Notes: generated by a model not told the origin, from the letters alone. Shown: positions 27,790-37,954, numbered from the stretch's first letter. The stretch is DNA of 64,000 bases from Candidatus Streptomyces philanthi (GCA_018114805.1 CP073042.1:4216001-4280000), one strand, 5' to 3'. Numbers and translations: made by a program.

Positions 27790-29269
27790 CTACGCCGCGG
27801 CCTGGCCCCCGCCGCCGACCCGGGCCAGCAGTTCGACGCCTCCCGCGCTGCCGACGTGCGCGTACCGCGCGGTGGGGTGCAGTTGGCGGGCGTAGTCGAC
27901 GAGTTGGTCCGGAGTGCGGCCGTTCGGCTCGTGCAGGGCGATGTAGTCCGGCAGCACGCCGCGGGTGTCGCCGATCCACAGCACCCGGCAGCGCTGCGTG
28001 AGGCGGCTGATGGGTCCTATGTTGGCCTCCACCGTGGCATCGTCGGGGACGCGGTCGAGCAGGTGTTCCGCCCCGTTGACCCAGGCCGGCTTGCGGTAGG
28101 TGTCCGCCTCGGTCAGCCCGGCCATGGGCAGCGCGGTGCACAGCGCCAGGCCCGCGGCGGCGGCCGCGGCCGGCAACTGGTCGGCGTAGCCGCGCCGGCT
28201 GAGCCGTGAGCGCTGGACCGAGTCCACGAGGGCGAGGAAGACCACCGGCATCAGCACGGCGCTGTAGTGCCAGTCGGTGCCCCAGTAGTGCTCCTCGTGC
28301 GAGACGAAGCGCCACCCCAGCGTCGGCAGCGCCACGAGCAGCAGCGGGGAGCGCAGCGCGAGCAGCCCGGTGGTGGGCACCAGGACCCAGGCCAGCGTGC
28401 GCAGCGCCGTCTCCAGCAGGATGGTGGGGGCCGGGCCGCCGCCCTCGGCGTCGATCTTGTTCCAGTAGTCGTACGAGCCGCTGGTGTTGAACTCCGGGAT
28501 CACCACGCTGAGCGCGAACGCCGAGGCCAGTACGCCGAATCCGATCAGGCCCAGGGCCAGCGGCGTCACCTTCTCCTGCGCGCGGCGCCCGCGCAGGAAC
28601 AGCACCACGCCGATCGCCGCGACGGTGGCCCCGAGGTCCTCCTTGACCAGCACCAGCGGCGCCGCCCAGCACGCCGCTGCCGGCCAGCGCTCGCGCAGCA
28701 GCGCCTCCAGGGCGAAGGCGATCAGCGGGACGCCGAAGCAGATCTTGTGGAAGTCGAAGTCCACGGCCCGCTGCACGCTCCACGAGACGCCGTACGCCAC
28801 GCCGACGGCCAGGCCACGGCGGCGGCCGAGCAGGCGCGCCGCGACCCGGGTGACCGGCACGGCCGAGACGGCGAACAGCAGGGCCTGCGCCACCAGCAGC
28901 GTCACCGGGCTGGGGAAGACCCGGTAGAATGGCGCGAGCAGCGCGGTGACCGGGCTGAAGTGGTCGCCGAGCACGTTGGTGCCCGGTCCCTTGAGGTGGA
29001 CGACGGGCGCCTGGAAGTGCGCGTAGGAGCGCACCGCCTGCTCGAATATCCCCAGGTCCCAGGACATCGACGCGAACCGGCAGTAGCGGGTGACCGACAG
29101 CGTCGCCGTACGCCGCGAACAGCGCGGCGGCCAGCCAGTACGGGTCGAACCTGGCCTCCCGCAGCCGCCGCGCGAGGCGCCGCGGTCGGTGCCCGGTGGG
29201 CTGCGCGTCGGGGGAGCCGTCGGGCACCACCGCCTCGGCTGAGGCGGCGACGGAGGGGGCCGAATCCAT
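27790..29269 (-). pseudogene. DUF2079 polytopic membrane protein, one frameshift
   Basis: About 490 residues if restored. ATG 29269 begins MDSAPSVAASAEAVV. FDPYWLAAALFAAY then meets an extra G near 29113, after which ATLSVTRYCRFASMSWDLGIFEQAVRSYAHF continues in the next frame. SMSWDLGIFEQ and the later GDHFSPVTALLAPFYRVFPSPVTLL are DUF2079 hallmarks. About ten membrane segments precede a soluble C-terminal domain. Resembles GT-C type glycosyltransferase folds; substrate unknown. The part from 29067 down is still open. Confidence 0.8.
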
Positions 29270-29517
29270 GGTGCGGTCCTTTGGCTGCGAGCGGCGGTGC
29301 GCGGTGCCTGCGCGCGGGGACGAAGGAGCCCACCCCCGCCGCAAAGATACGCGAATCGGACCCGCTCCCAGCAGGGGTGTCACCGACCCAAGCCGGGGTC
29401 CGGGCGGCGGTCCGCGCCGATCGCGTCGCTCCCGCCACCTCGCGCCGCGACAGCCCGTACCGTGATGCCGCCCCACGGCACACCCACGCCCCGCGCCTGA
29501 CGAACGGACAGCACCCC

Positions 29518-30246
29518 GTGATACGCGCCCGCCGCACCGCCCTGCCCGCCGCGGCCCTCGCCGCGCTGCTCGCGCTCACCGGCTGCTCGCCCGAGCAGGA
29601 CGGGGCGGGCAAGGGCGGCTCGCCGAGCGGCGGGCCCGCGCCGAGCGCCGGCACGGCCAGCGCGCTGCGGGCCCTGGACGACCTGGTGGTCAAGGGGCGC
29701 GCGCCCAGGACCGGGTACGAGCGCGGCCGGTTCGGGCGGGCGTGGACCGACACCGACCGCAACGGCTGCGGCACCCGCGACGACATCCTCCGGCGCGACC
29801 TGAAGGACGTGCGGTTCCGCGACGGCAAGTGCGTCATCGTCGCCGGCACCCTGGCCGACGACCCGTACACCGGCCGCGACGTCGCCTACCGGCGCGGCCG
29901 CAGCAAGGTGGACATCGACCACGTCGTCGCGCTCTCCGACGCCTGGCAGAAGGGTGCCGGTCGGTGGCCGCGCGGCAAGCAGGTCGCCTTCGCCAACGAC
30001 CCGCTCAACCTGATCGCGGTCGAGGCGTCGGCCAACCGCCGCAAGAGCGACGGCGACGCCGCCACCTGGCTGCCGGCCAACACCGGCTACCGCTGCCCGT
30101 ACGTGGCGCGGCAGGTCGCGGTGAAGAAGAAGTACGGGGTGTGGGTCACGCGCGCCGAGAAGGACGCGATGGCCCGGGTGCTGCGCGGCTGCCCGTCGAC
30201 CGCCCTGCCGGTCGCCACCGCCCCCACCGAGGCGCCGGGGCGCTGA
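29518..30246 (+). CDS. Secreted HNH-family nuclease lipoprotein (DUF1524)
   Basis: 242 residues. Lipoprotein signal IRARRTALPAAALAALLALTGCSP (lipobox LTGC), then a GmrSD-C/DUF1524 domain: TDTDRNGCGTRDDILRRDL, catalytic VDIDHVVALSDAW, and NRRKSDGDAATWLP. The pattern is the common actinomycete extracellular HNH nuclease. GTG at 29518 fits the signal peptide. Divergent from the DUF2079 gene. Confidence 0.9.
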   Translation: MIRARRTALPAAALAALLALTGCSPEQDGAGKGGSPSGGPAPSAGTASALRALDDLVVKGRAPRTGYERGRFGRAWTDTDRNGCGTRDDILRRDLKDVRFRDGKCVIVAGTLADDPYTGRDVAYRRGRSKVDIDHVVALSDAWQKGAGRWPRGKQVAFANDPLNLIAVEASANRRKSDGDAATWLPANTGYRCPYVARQVAVKKKYGVWVTRAEKDAMARVLRGCPSTALPVATAPTEAPGR

Positions 30247-30520
30247 GCCGGCGGGCTGGATCGTGCACCGGGCGCTGGACCGGCGCGCCGGTCCAGCGGG
30301 CCGTCCGGGGAGGGGCGGGGCGGGCGCGCGGGCGGTGTTCCGTCCGCTAATTCGCCCGTACGTCCCGCTCGCGCATCCCAACCGAACACGAATCGTTGGT
30401 TGAACCAGTGGCTGCCGCCGCTGCGACTCCTTACCATCGATCAACGCCAGGTCGATGCGCACACCCCTGGAGGCGTTCCGCCCGCCCCTCCTCAGGTCTT
30501 GAACCTTGCCGGGAGGCTCC

Positions 30521-31165
30521 ATGCTGCGTTCGCTTCGAAGCCCCAGGACCGCGCGGAGGCGCAGGGCCGCGCTCGCCGTCTCCGCCGTGGCACTGCTCGG
30601 CACGGTGCCGCTGCTCACCGGCTGCGGAAGCGACGCGCACCCCGGGGCGGCGGCCGTCGTGGATGGTGACCGGATCACCGTCTCGCAGCTCCAGTCGCAG
30701 GTTGCGCACGTACGAGACGCCCAGCGTGACTCCCCGCAGGCCACCGAGCTGATCGCGCGCTCCGGTCAGCTCAGCCGGGACACGCTGATCCGCATGATCC
30801 ACACGAGGGTGGTGGGGCGCGCCGCCAAGGACAACGGCATCACGGTCACGCCGCGCGAGGTGCAGCAGGAGGTCAAGCGGGCCGAGAACCGGCCGGGCGG
30901 CGCCGAGGCGCTGCGCATCGTCTTCCTCGAGCAGGGCATCGCGCCGCGGCAGATCAACGCGACGATGCGGGTCGAGCTGCTGCGCATGAAGCTGGTCCAG
31001 CAACTCGGCGAGGGCCCCGCCGTGACCGCGTTCCAGACCACCTCCAAGCGCCTGGGCATCGACGTGAACCCGCGGTACGGTAGTTGGGACAGCCTGCAGG
31101 GCCGGGCCGTGCCGACCAAGGAGCCGTGGATCAAGGTCGACGAGCCACAGCGGCGCCCGTCGTAG
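30521..31165 (+). CDS. SurA-N-like lipoprotein
   Basis: 214 residues. Twin-Arg-rich n-region followed by the lipobox LLTGCGSDA, then a SurA/PrsA-type chaperone N-domain (AAVVDGDRITVSQLQSQVAHV onward, helical to about residue 170) with no rotamase domain. ATG at 30521 is preceded by GGGAGG. Probably anchored outside the membrane and acting in protein folding or export. It is 31 bases upstream of mazG on the same strand. Confidence 0.88.
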   Translation: MLRSLRSPRTARRRRAALAVSAVALLGTVPLLTGCGSDAHPGAAAVVDGDRITVSQLQSQVAHVRDAQRDSPQATELIARSGQLSRDTLIRMIHTRVVGRAAKDNGITVTPREVQQEVKRAENRPGGAEALRIVFLEQGIAPRQINATMRVELLRMKLVQQLGEGPAVTAFQTTSKRLGIDVNPRYGSWDSLQGRAVPTKEPWIKVDEPQRRPS

Positions 31166-31185
31166 CCGGCTCCCACGGGTGGGTT

Positions 31186-31215
31186 ACGTTCGAGGGGTGA
31201 ACGTTCCTCGAACGT
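31186..31215. promoter_or_regulatory. 10-bp inverted repeat spanning the mazG start codon
   Basis: ACGTTCGAGG (31186-31195) and CCTCGAACGT (31206-31215) are perfect inverted arms around a 10-base spacer that contains the GTG start (31197). Folded in RNA, the stem would bury the start codon and the G-rich ribosome site. In DNA it could be an operator. It does not match the spacing of an actinobacterial SOS box. Confidence 0.5.
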
Positions 31216-32309
31216 CGGCCCCCCAGGCCGCCCGCGGCACCGGCCGACTCGTCCTGCTGACCACCACCCACCGGGTCGCGCCGGGTCTGCTGTCCTGGCC
31301 CGCGTGGCAGGCGCTGCGCGCGGCGGACCGGGTGCTGTGCGCCGACGCGGACCACCCCCAACTCCCGTACCTGCGGGACGCGGGGATCGCTGTCGAGATC
31401 GCCGAGGCCGACGCCCGCACTCTGGTGGCGTACTGCGTCGCCGATGCCCCTGCTGCCGCTGCCGCCGGTGGGGCTGGCGCCGGTGGTGGGGCTCACGCCG
31501 GTGGTGAGGCCGGGGCGACCGCCGGCGGGCGCACCGTCGTCGTGGTGACCTCGGTCGCCGGCGAGTCCGCCCTCACCAACGAGCTGGCCGCCCTCGCCGG
31601 CTCGGGCCGCGCCGCCGTGCCCGACCTGGAGTTGCTGCCCGGCTCGTACGACCTGCCCGGGGTACGCCTCCTCGACCTGGTGCAGATCATGGACCAGATC
31701 CGGCTGGCCTGCCCGTGGAGCAGCCAGCGCACCCACCGGGACCTGGCCAAGTACGGCATCGAGGAGGCGTACGAGCTGGTCGAGGCCATCGAGGCCGGGG
31801 ACCGCGACGAGCTGCGCGAGGAACTTGGCGACGTGCTGCTCCAGGTCGTCTTCCACGCCCGCATCGCGCAGGACGACCCGGCGGAGCCGTTCGGCATTGA
31901 CGACGTCGCGGCCACCATCGTGGACAAGCTGGTCCGCCGCCACCCGCACATCTTCGGCGACGCGACCGCGCGCACGCCCGAGGAGGTTAAGGAGCTGTGG
32001 CTGCGGACGAAGGCGGTCGAGAAGCAGCGCAGCTCGGTCACCGAGGGTGTCCCGCTCGGCCAGCCCGCGCTCGCGCTGGCCGCCAAGCTTGCGCTGCGGG
32101 CCCGCAAGGCCGGCATTTCCGCGCTGCCCGACGGCCCCGGGGTTGGCTACGAGCTGCTGGCGCTCGCGGCCCGCGCCGAGGCGGCGGGCACCGACCCCGA
32201 GACGGCGCTGCGGGCCGCCGCGCGCATCTACCGGGACGCGATCCGCGCGGCGGAGGAGTCGGACGCGCAGGCGTCGGGTGCCATGGACGCCGGGGAGCCG
32301 GCCGAGTAG
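31197..32309 (+). CDS. mazG: Nucleoside triphosphate pyrophosphohydrolase MazG
   Basis: 370 residues. The N-terminal about 160 residues are a degenerate methylase-like domain with an Ala/Gly insertion. The MazG domain contains LACPWSSQRTHRDLAKYGIEEAYELVEAIE and EELGDVLLQVVFHA (EExxE and ExxD metal ligands), then HPHIFGD. It hydrolyses (d)NTPs to monophosphates, a housecleaning role. GTG at 31197 lies within a perfect inverted repeat. Confidence 0.92.
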   Translation: MNVPRTSAPQAARGTGRLVLLTTTHRVAPGLLSWPAWQALRAADRVLCADADHPQLPYLRDAGIAVEIAEADARTLVAYCVADAPAAAAAGGAGAGGGAHAGGEAGATAGGRTVVVVTSVAGESALTNELAALAGSGRAAVPDLELLPGSYDLPGVRLLDLVQIMDQIRLACPWSSQRTHRDLAKYGIEEAYELVEAIEAGDRDELREELGDVLLQVVFHARIAQDDPAEPFGIDDVAATIVDKLVRRHPHIFGDATARTPEEVKELWLRTKAVEKQRSSVTEGVPLGQPALALAAKLALRARKAGISALPDGPGVGYELLALAARAEAAGTDPETALRAAARIYRDAIRAAEESDAQASGAMDAGEPAE

Positions 32310-32340
32310 CCGCCGCCCGGGCTCGCGGCGGCACGGCCCG

Positions 32341-33753
32341 CTACGGGGCGGGCGCCTGGGCCGGGGCGCGGGCGGGGCCGCGAGGAGCAGCGCGCCCGCC
32401 GCCAGGGCCGCGCCGGCCACGCAGGTCGCCGGCCAGCCGCCCGCCGCCCAGACGCCCGACGTGATCGCCGAACCCGCCACGCCGCCGGCGAAGTAGTTGC
32501 TCATGTAGGCGGAGTTGAGCCGGTTGCGGGCCTCGGGACGTACCGCGTACACCAGGTTCTGGTTGCTGATGTGGACGCCCTGCACGGCCAGGTCCAGGGT
32601 CAGCACGCCGAGCAGCAGCGCGGCCACCGCCCACGGGCCGCCGGGGCCGGCGGCGAGCAGCGGGCCCCAGGAGAGCAGCAACAGCAGCGCGCCGACGCGG
32701 CTCACCTGGTGGGCCAGGCCGCGGTCGGCCAGCCGGCCGCTCATCGAGGCGACGAGGGAGCTGGCCGCGCCCACCAGGCCGAGGAGCCCGATCGCCGAGT
32801 CGGACCAGCGGTAGTCGGGCCCGGAAAGCAGGAAGGTCATCGCGGTCCACAGGACGCTGAACGAGCCGAACGTCAGCGCCCCGATCGCTGCCCGCCGCCG
32901 CAGCACCGGCTCCTGTCCGAGCAGCTCGGCCGTCGAGTGCAGCAGCGCCGGGTAGCGGAGCGTGGAGGTGGGCCGCAGCCGGGGCAGGTAGCGGTGGAGC
33001 AGCACCGCGAGGATCGCCATCAGGGTGGCGTTGACCTAGTATGTTGACCTAGTATACGGTACGCCAGCCGCCGAGGTCGGCCAGTACGGCGGCGGCCGTG
33101 CGGGCCAGCAGGATGCCGAGCAGTAGCCCGGACATGACGGTGACCACGGTGCGCCCGCGCTCGTGCGGGGCGGCGAGGGTGGCCGCGTACGGGACGACGA
33201 CCTGGGCCGCGACCGAGGCGAAGCCAGTCAGGGCGGTGCCGACGAGGAGCAGGGCCCCGTTGGGGGCGCTGGCGGTGACCGTGAGGAAGGCGGCGGTGGC
33301 CGCGGTGAGGCCGACCGCGAGTCGCCGCCGCTCGACCAGGTCGCCGAGCGGGACCAGCAGCACCAGGCCGAGCCCGTAGCCCACCTGGGCCACCGTGACC
33401 ACGAGCGCGGCCAGCGAGGAGCCGAGGCCCAGGTCGTCGCCGATGGTGTCGAGGAGGGGCTGGGCGAAGTAGTTGCCCGCCACGGACAGGCCGGCCGCCA
33501 CCGACATCAGCAGCAACAGGCCGCGCCCGATGCCCGGCGCGCCCGCGCCCGCGTCCGGCTCGGCGCTGCCCGCCCCGTCACCACCCGACCCGGCCGCGTC
33601 CCGCACGGCGCCTCCCGTCCCGGCCGCTCGCGACCCGTCCCCGCGCGGTCCGCTCCCGTGTGACCCGGTCGCGGGCGACCCGCTTCCGTGCGTCCCGGTC
33701 GCGGGCGGCCTGGCCGCGTCCGGCGCTGTCCTCCGTACGCCGTCGTCCCGCAT
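32341..33753 (-). pseudogene. MFS exporter disrupted by 13-bp tandem duplication
   Basis: ATG at 33753 with GGCGGAG upstream. A Gly/Ser-rich N-terminus is followed by six membrane helices (MSVAAGLSVAGNYFAQPLLDTI, LGDLVERRRLAVG, ATLAAPHERGRTVVTVMSG) ending ILLARTAAAVLADLGGWRTVY. A 13-bp direct duplication at 33031-33056 then introduces TAG and shifts the frame. The other half (ATLMAILAVLLHRYLPRL onward, YMSNYFAGGVAGSAITSG) follows in a new frame and ends at 32341 or in another frame further on. YNFM/Bcr-like family. Drug or metabolite export would be the expected role. Confidence 0.8.
33031..33056. repeat. 13-bp tandem duplication inside MFS gene
   Basis: TTGACCTAGTATG and TTGACCTAGTATA stand directly side by side (33031-33043 and 33044-33056). 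Each carries a CTA that reads TAG on the coding strand. Removing one copy restores the frame across the transporter, apart from the TAG that stands where Trp (TGG) is expected. Confidence 0.85.
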
Positions 33754-34000
33754 GCTATACTCCGCCATCCTCGCCGCGCGCCTCCTGTCGGGCCGGTCGT
33801 GCTCCGCGCGTCGGAGCGCGGTGCCCGCCCGACCCTCCCCCGACGGGGACGGGGGCGTCCAGCGCTTAATCGCCTGGCCACCCATCGTGCTCGCCGACCG
33901 GGGCGGGGCGCCGGGGGACGGCGTGCGGGAGGGGGAACCCGGGGCGCGTGCGGCGTTTTGTCCAGTTGGGCCGACTGAGCACGGACAAGATGGGGTACTC

Positions 34001-34464
34001 GTGGTGCATGAACATCCAGAGCATGGCCCCACCACCGGTCATCCGACGGGCTTGGCCTCGGACGCGGTCGTCGAGCTCGCCATCAAACGCGACCTCCTGG
34101 TCGGCATCGCGCCCTTCGTGGCCGGGCTCGCCGTCGTCGCCGTGCTTATCCTGGCCGTGGTCTACGGCCTCCGCCGCCGCGACCGCGAGCCGCCGCCCTC
34201 GCAGGAGCCCCAGCGGCGCTCCGGCGCGTGGGAGACCTCCGACGAACACCGCTCCGGCCACTGCCCACCGGACCACGGCCCCGGCCACCAGGAGGGTGGG
34301 GAGATCGGCTACGAAACCCAGCACCGGGTGCCGGACGAGGTGCCGAAGCACGACGGACGGCACCGGATGATGCCGTACGAGTTCAAGGACCCAAGGACCA
34401 CGGCAACGAGGGCACCAGGCCCGCCCGCGAGGGCGAGTACACCGGCCGGCGCCGCCGCAAGTAG
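34001..34464 (+). pseudogene. DUF6479-like small membrane protein, frameshifted by 8-bp duplication
   Basis: One transmembrane helix (LLVGIAPFVAGLAVVAVLILAVVYGLRRRD) is followed by a hydrophilic tail with PDEVPKHDGRHRMMPYEFK, the DUF6479 pattern. CAAGGACC is duplicated in tandem at 34384-34391/34392-34399, shifting the frame. Without one copy the protein would end DHGNEGTRPAREGEYTGRRRRK at the TAG ending 34464. Start is GTG 34001/34004. ATG 34008 would give the more typical MNIQSMAP start but requires a further frame change. Function unknown. Confidence 0.65.
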
Positions 34465-34547
34465 CCGCCCCGCCGCACCTCTCCCCCGGCCGTCACGGCA
34501 CCGCTCCACCGCGCCGGGGGCCGGCGCGGGGCGAGTAGCGTCGGAGG

Positions 34548-36044
34548 GTGCCCGAAGAAACCACTCCCCGCCCACCGGGTCCGCACGCCCCCGAACCGGA
34601 CGCGTCCGCTCCGGTCGGACCGGGATCGAGGGCACCGGGCCCAGCCGGGTCGGGCCCGGCCGCTCCGCGCTCAGCTGGGTCGGGCTCAGCCGGGTCGGGC
34701 TGGGACGAGTCGGGCTCGGACGGAGCGGGGCCAGCCGAGTCGGGCTTGGACGTGCCGGGGCCGGCCGCGTCGGAGGCGGGCGCGTTGGGGGCCGGCGTGC
34801 CGCCGATGCCGCCGCTGTTCACCTGGGAGTTCGCCAGCGACCCGTACCCGGCGTACGCCTGGCTGCGCGAGCACGCCCCCGTCCACAAGACCACGCTGCC
34901 CAGCGGTGTCGAGGCGTGGCTCGTGACGCGGTACGCCGACGCCAGGCGGGTGCTGGCCGATCCGCGGCTGTCGAAGAACCCGTTGCGGCACAGCGCCGCC
35001 GCGCACGCCAAGGGGCGGGTCGGCATTCCGGGGGAGCGCAGTGCCGACCTGATGACGCACCTGCTCAACATCGACCCGCCGGACCACACGCGGCTGCGCC
35101 GGCTGGTCTCCGCGGCGTTCACGCCGCGCCGCGCCGCCGAGTTCGCACCGCGCGTGCGGGAGCTGACCGACCAGTTGATCGACGCGTTCGCCGAGCGCGG
35201 CAGCGCCGACCTGATCCACGAGTTCGCCTTCCCGCTCCCCATCTACGCCATCTGCGACATGCTCGGCGTCCCGCCCGAGGACCAGGACAACTTCCGGAAC
35301 TGGGCGGGCATGATGATCCGGCACGGCGGTGGACCGCGCGGCGGCGTGGCCCGCGCGGTCAGGAAGATTCGCGACTACCTCGCCGACCTCATCCACCGCA
35401 AGCGCGAGAACCTGGTCGACGACCTGATCTCCGGGCTCATCAGGGCCAGCGACCACGGCGAGCACTTGACCGAGAACGAGGCCGCGGCCATGTGCTTCGT
35501 CCTCCTCTTCGCCGGGTTCGAGACGACCATCAACCTCATCGGCAACGGCACCCTGGCCCTGCTGCGCCACCCCGCCGAGCGGGCCAGGCTCCAGGCCGCG
35601 CTGGCCACGGGGGACACCGCGCTCCTGGACACCGGCGTGGAGGAGCTGCTGCGGTACGACGGGCCGGTCGAGCTGGCCACCTGGCGGTTCGCCACCGCGC
35701 CGCTGACCATCGACGGGCAGCACGTCGCGACGGGCGACCCGGTCCTGGTGGTGCTCGCCGCCGCCGACCGCGACCCGCGTCGCTTCCCCGACCCCGACCG
35801 GCTCGACCTCTCCCGCCGCGACAACCAGCACCTGGGCTACGGCCACGGCATCCACTACTGCGTGGGCGCCCCGCTGGCTCGCATCGAGGCGCGCATCGCG
35901 ATCGGCACCCTGCTGACCCGGCTGCCCGACCTCCGGTTGGACGCCGACCCCGACGAACTGCGCTGGCGCGGCGGCCTCATCATGCGCGGCCTGCGCACCC
36001 TGCCGGTCACCTTCACCCCACCCGGCGGCCTGGCCTCCCCTTAG
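34548..36044 (+). CDS. Cytochrome P450 with long low-complexity N-terminus
   Basis: 498 residues. Residues 1-85 are Pro/Gly/Ser-rich with 15-base in-frame tandem repeats (GSGSAGSG-type) and are not part of the P450 fold, which starts near PPMPPLFTWEFASDPYPAYAWL. I-helix FAGFETTIN (usual AGxxT), ExxR in VEELLRYDG, and heme ligand loop LGYGHGIHYCVGAPLARIEA are intact. Soluble class I type, needing ferredoxin partners not present here. GTG at 34548 is directly on GGAGG, so an internal start is possible. Substrate unknown. Confidence 0.9.
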   Translation: MPEETTPRPPGPHAPEPDASAPVGPGSRAPGPAGSGPAAPRSAGSGSAGSGWDESGSDGAGPAESGLDVPGPAASEAGALGAGVPPMPPLFTWEFASDPYPAYAWLREHAPVHKTTLPSGVEAWLVTRYADARRVLADPRLSKNPLRHSAAAHAKGRVGIPGERSADLMTHLLNIDPPDHTRLRRLVSAAFTPRRAAEFAPRVRELTDQLIDAFAERGSADLIHEFAFPLPIYAICDMLGVPPEDQDNFRNWAGMMIRHGGGPRGGVARAVRKIRDYLADLIHRKRENLVDDLISGLIRASDHGEHLTENEAAAMCFVLLFAGFETTINLIGNGTLALLRHPAERARLQAALATGDTALLDTGVEELLRYDGPVELATWRFATAPLTIDGQHVATGDPVLVVLAAADRDPRRFPDPDRLDLSRRDNQHLGYGHGIHYCVGAPLARIEARIAIGTLLTRLPDLRLDADPDELRWRGGLIMRGLRTLPVTFTPPGGLASP

Positions 36045-36605
36045 TACGGCGGCTCGCGCCGGCCGACCTCCTCTTGGTACGGCGTCCCCTTCATACGGCG
36101 GCCCGCGCGGGCACGGCCGCGACGGGTCGACTCCGGCGGCGTCGGCCTCCAGCGGCCTCCGCCTCCACTTCCACCTCCACCGGAGGTGACCTCCCACCGG
36201 GGCCGCGCCCGTGCGGTCGGCTGCGTAGGGCGCGTACGGCGATGGGAGGAGGCGCCGTTGACGCGCCCGGGTGCCGGAAAGGGGCGGCGGGCGCCCCGCG
36301 GGCCGGCCGTTCGACGTGCCGGGCAGCGCGACGCCGCCCGCCGCTGCCGACCCCGCGCATCCCGCGCCCCGCTCCTGACCTCCCGCGCCCCTCGGCACGG
36401 CCGCGCGCCGGGCGTTCGGCCGGCCGCCCGCGAACGCGCCACGGCCCTGTGCTAGGGCGCGGGCAATCGGACGCGCGCACCCGCGAACTGACGCCCCGTC
36501 AAGGGTGTGATCGCCACGTGACCTCCGCTACATCAGATTGTGACGGTCCCGGGCCGGCAGTATGTTCGACTGTGAAAATCTGCCGTCCACCTGAGAGGCC
36601 ACCGC
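36045..36605. other. Non-coding region upstream of first rpf gene
   Basis: 561 bases. No convincing gene. Contains three spaced TACGGCG copies near 36044-36100 and a relatively AT-rich stretch (36520-36600) that probably holds the rpf promoter. The ribosome site GAGAGG is at 36592. It has no c-di-AMP riboswitch motifs, unlike the region before the second rpf. Confidence 0.5.
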
Positions 36606-37720
36606 ATGCGATCCGGCAACGGCAAACATCGCCGCCCCCGTCAGGCCCCGGCCATCGTCGTCGCCGCGGGGGTGACCGGCGCAGGAATCGCCCTCCCGCT
36701 GCTTGGCGCCACCAGCGCCGGCGCCGCCGACATGGCCACCTGGGACCGCGTTGCCGAGTGCGAGAGCGGGGGCACCTGGAGCGCCAAGGAGGGCAACGGG
36801 CGCTACGGTGGCCTCGGCCTGAGCCTGGACGCCTGGCAGCTCTACGGCGGCACGGACCACGCGCCCCGCCCGGACCTGGCCAGCCGCGCGCAGTAGATAG
36901 CCATCGCCCAGACGATCCTGTCCGAGCGCGGCCCCGTGGCCTGGAACGACTGCGCGCAGACGGCCGGCCTGACCGAGGACGGCGAGATCCCGGACGTCAA
37001 CCCGGGCGGCCCCAGCCACGACGACCGGGGCACCGACCGGGGCGACTACGGCCACGCCCCGAGCCCGAGACCGGACGCGACCCCGGAGGCGAAGCCCACC
37101 CCGGACGACGCCAAGCCGCCCCCGACCGACGAGCGGAAGCCGGACGCCGAGCCGACCCCGGACGCCACGCACGGCCAGGACGAGGGGCCGGGCCGGAGCG
37201 GCGAGCCCAGCCCCGACGCGTCCGCGCCCAGTGACGACGCGGAGCCCACCGGGACGCCCCGCACCACCCCGGACCCGAGCCGGGGCGAGGAGCGGCCCGC
37301 GGGCCGCGGCGAGGCCGGGCGCGAGACGCCCGACGCGCCGCGTGGCGACGGGGAGCGGGCCGGCGCCGACGAAGGGGCGCGCTAGGACGGCGCGGGCACC
37401 GCAAGCACCGCGGCGAGCCCCGCGAGGAGCCCGCCGGCGCCCCGGGCCGCCCCGATGTCCGGGACGACGATCGCGAGCGCCCCGAGGGCCGGCACGCCGA
37501 CCGTAGCGAGCGCGGGCGCGCGGGCGACCGGTCGGGCGAGGAGACGCGGAGTGAGCACCGGCTCCGGTCTGGTGACACGCTGTGGGCGATCGCCGAGCAG
37601 CACGAGACGCCGGGCGGTTGGCCGGCGCTCTACGAGGCCAACGAGAGCGTCATCGGGGACGACCCCGACTTAATCCTGCCCGGCCAGAAACTCGACCTGG
37701 GGGCCGCGGCGGAGCGCTGA
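36606..37720 (+). pseudogene. Rpf-like transglycosylase with LysM, broken
   Basis: Signal peptide ending SAGAAD, then an Rpf domain (MATWDRVAECESGGTWSAKEG, catalytic Glu in ECESGG). TAG at 36894-36896 interrupts ASRAQ-(Q)-IAIAQTILSERG, where CAG is expected. A long Pro/Asp/Glu-rich linker then loses frame near its end (stop at 37385). The LysM domain SGDTLWAIAEQHETPGGWPALYEANE and its terminal LILPGQKLDL follow in another frame to TGA 37718-37720. The LysM part contains a TTA leucine codon at 37670-37672. Paralogue of the intact rpfA immediately downstream. Confidence 0.85.
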
Positions 37721-37748
37721 TCGGCCGTCACTTGGTGTATTTCACCCT

Positions 37749-37758
37749 GGTGTACACC
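37749..37758. promoter_or_regulatory. Palindrome upstream of rpfA riboswitch
   Basis: GGTGTACACC is a perfect 10-bp palindrome, with a second partial copy (GGTGTATTTCACC) 14 bases upstream. It lies in the AT-richer promoter region between the broken rpf and rpfA, so an operator is plausible. No regulator assigned. Confidence 0.35.
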
Positions 37759-37954
37759 GATTCGCGAAAGTGAGACATGGGTCTCGTTCGATCTCCGGCG
37801 TGTCGTGCTTGTCCATCCTTCAGGTGAACTGTCTGACCTGCGGTGATGTGATTTTCTTGCGGGTAAACCCCACTGACTTTCCAGAGATGTTGGGTTTGAG
37901 CACTCCGGGGATCTGTGATTACGGTCTTCATCGCTCGCTACCGCGGGCGCCACT

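Noticed and set aside
31186-31215. LexA/SOS box at the mazG start
   Set aside because: The GTTC/GAAC elements are present but the spacing (GAACGTTC with no gap, or 10-base gap between arms) does not fit the actinobacterial SOS box.
31131-33020. 629-codon minus-strand frame from the MFS half through mazG
   Set aside because: Only the first about 230 residues are transporter; the rest is antisense to mazG and has no family features.
36041-36442. Possible small gene on minus between P450 and rpf
   Set aside because: No start signal, Arg/Gly-rich, no similarity I recognise; the stop merely overlaps the P450 stop.
33473-37234. 1253-codon plus-strand open frame
   Set aside because: Only the DUF6479 portion is coding; the rest overlaps the P450 and Rpf genes out of frame and is Arg/Pro-rich nonsense.
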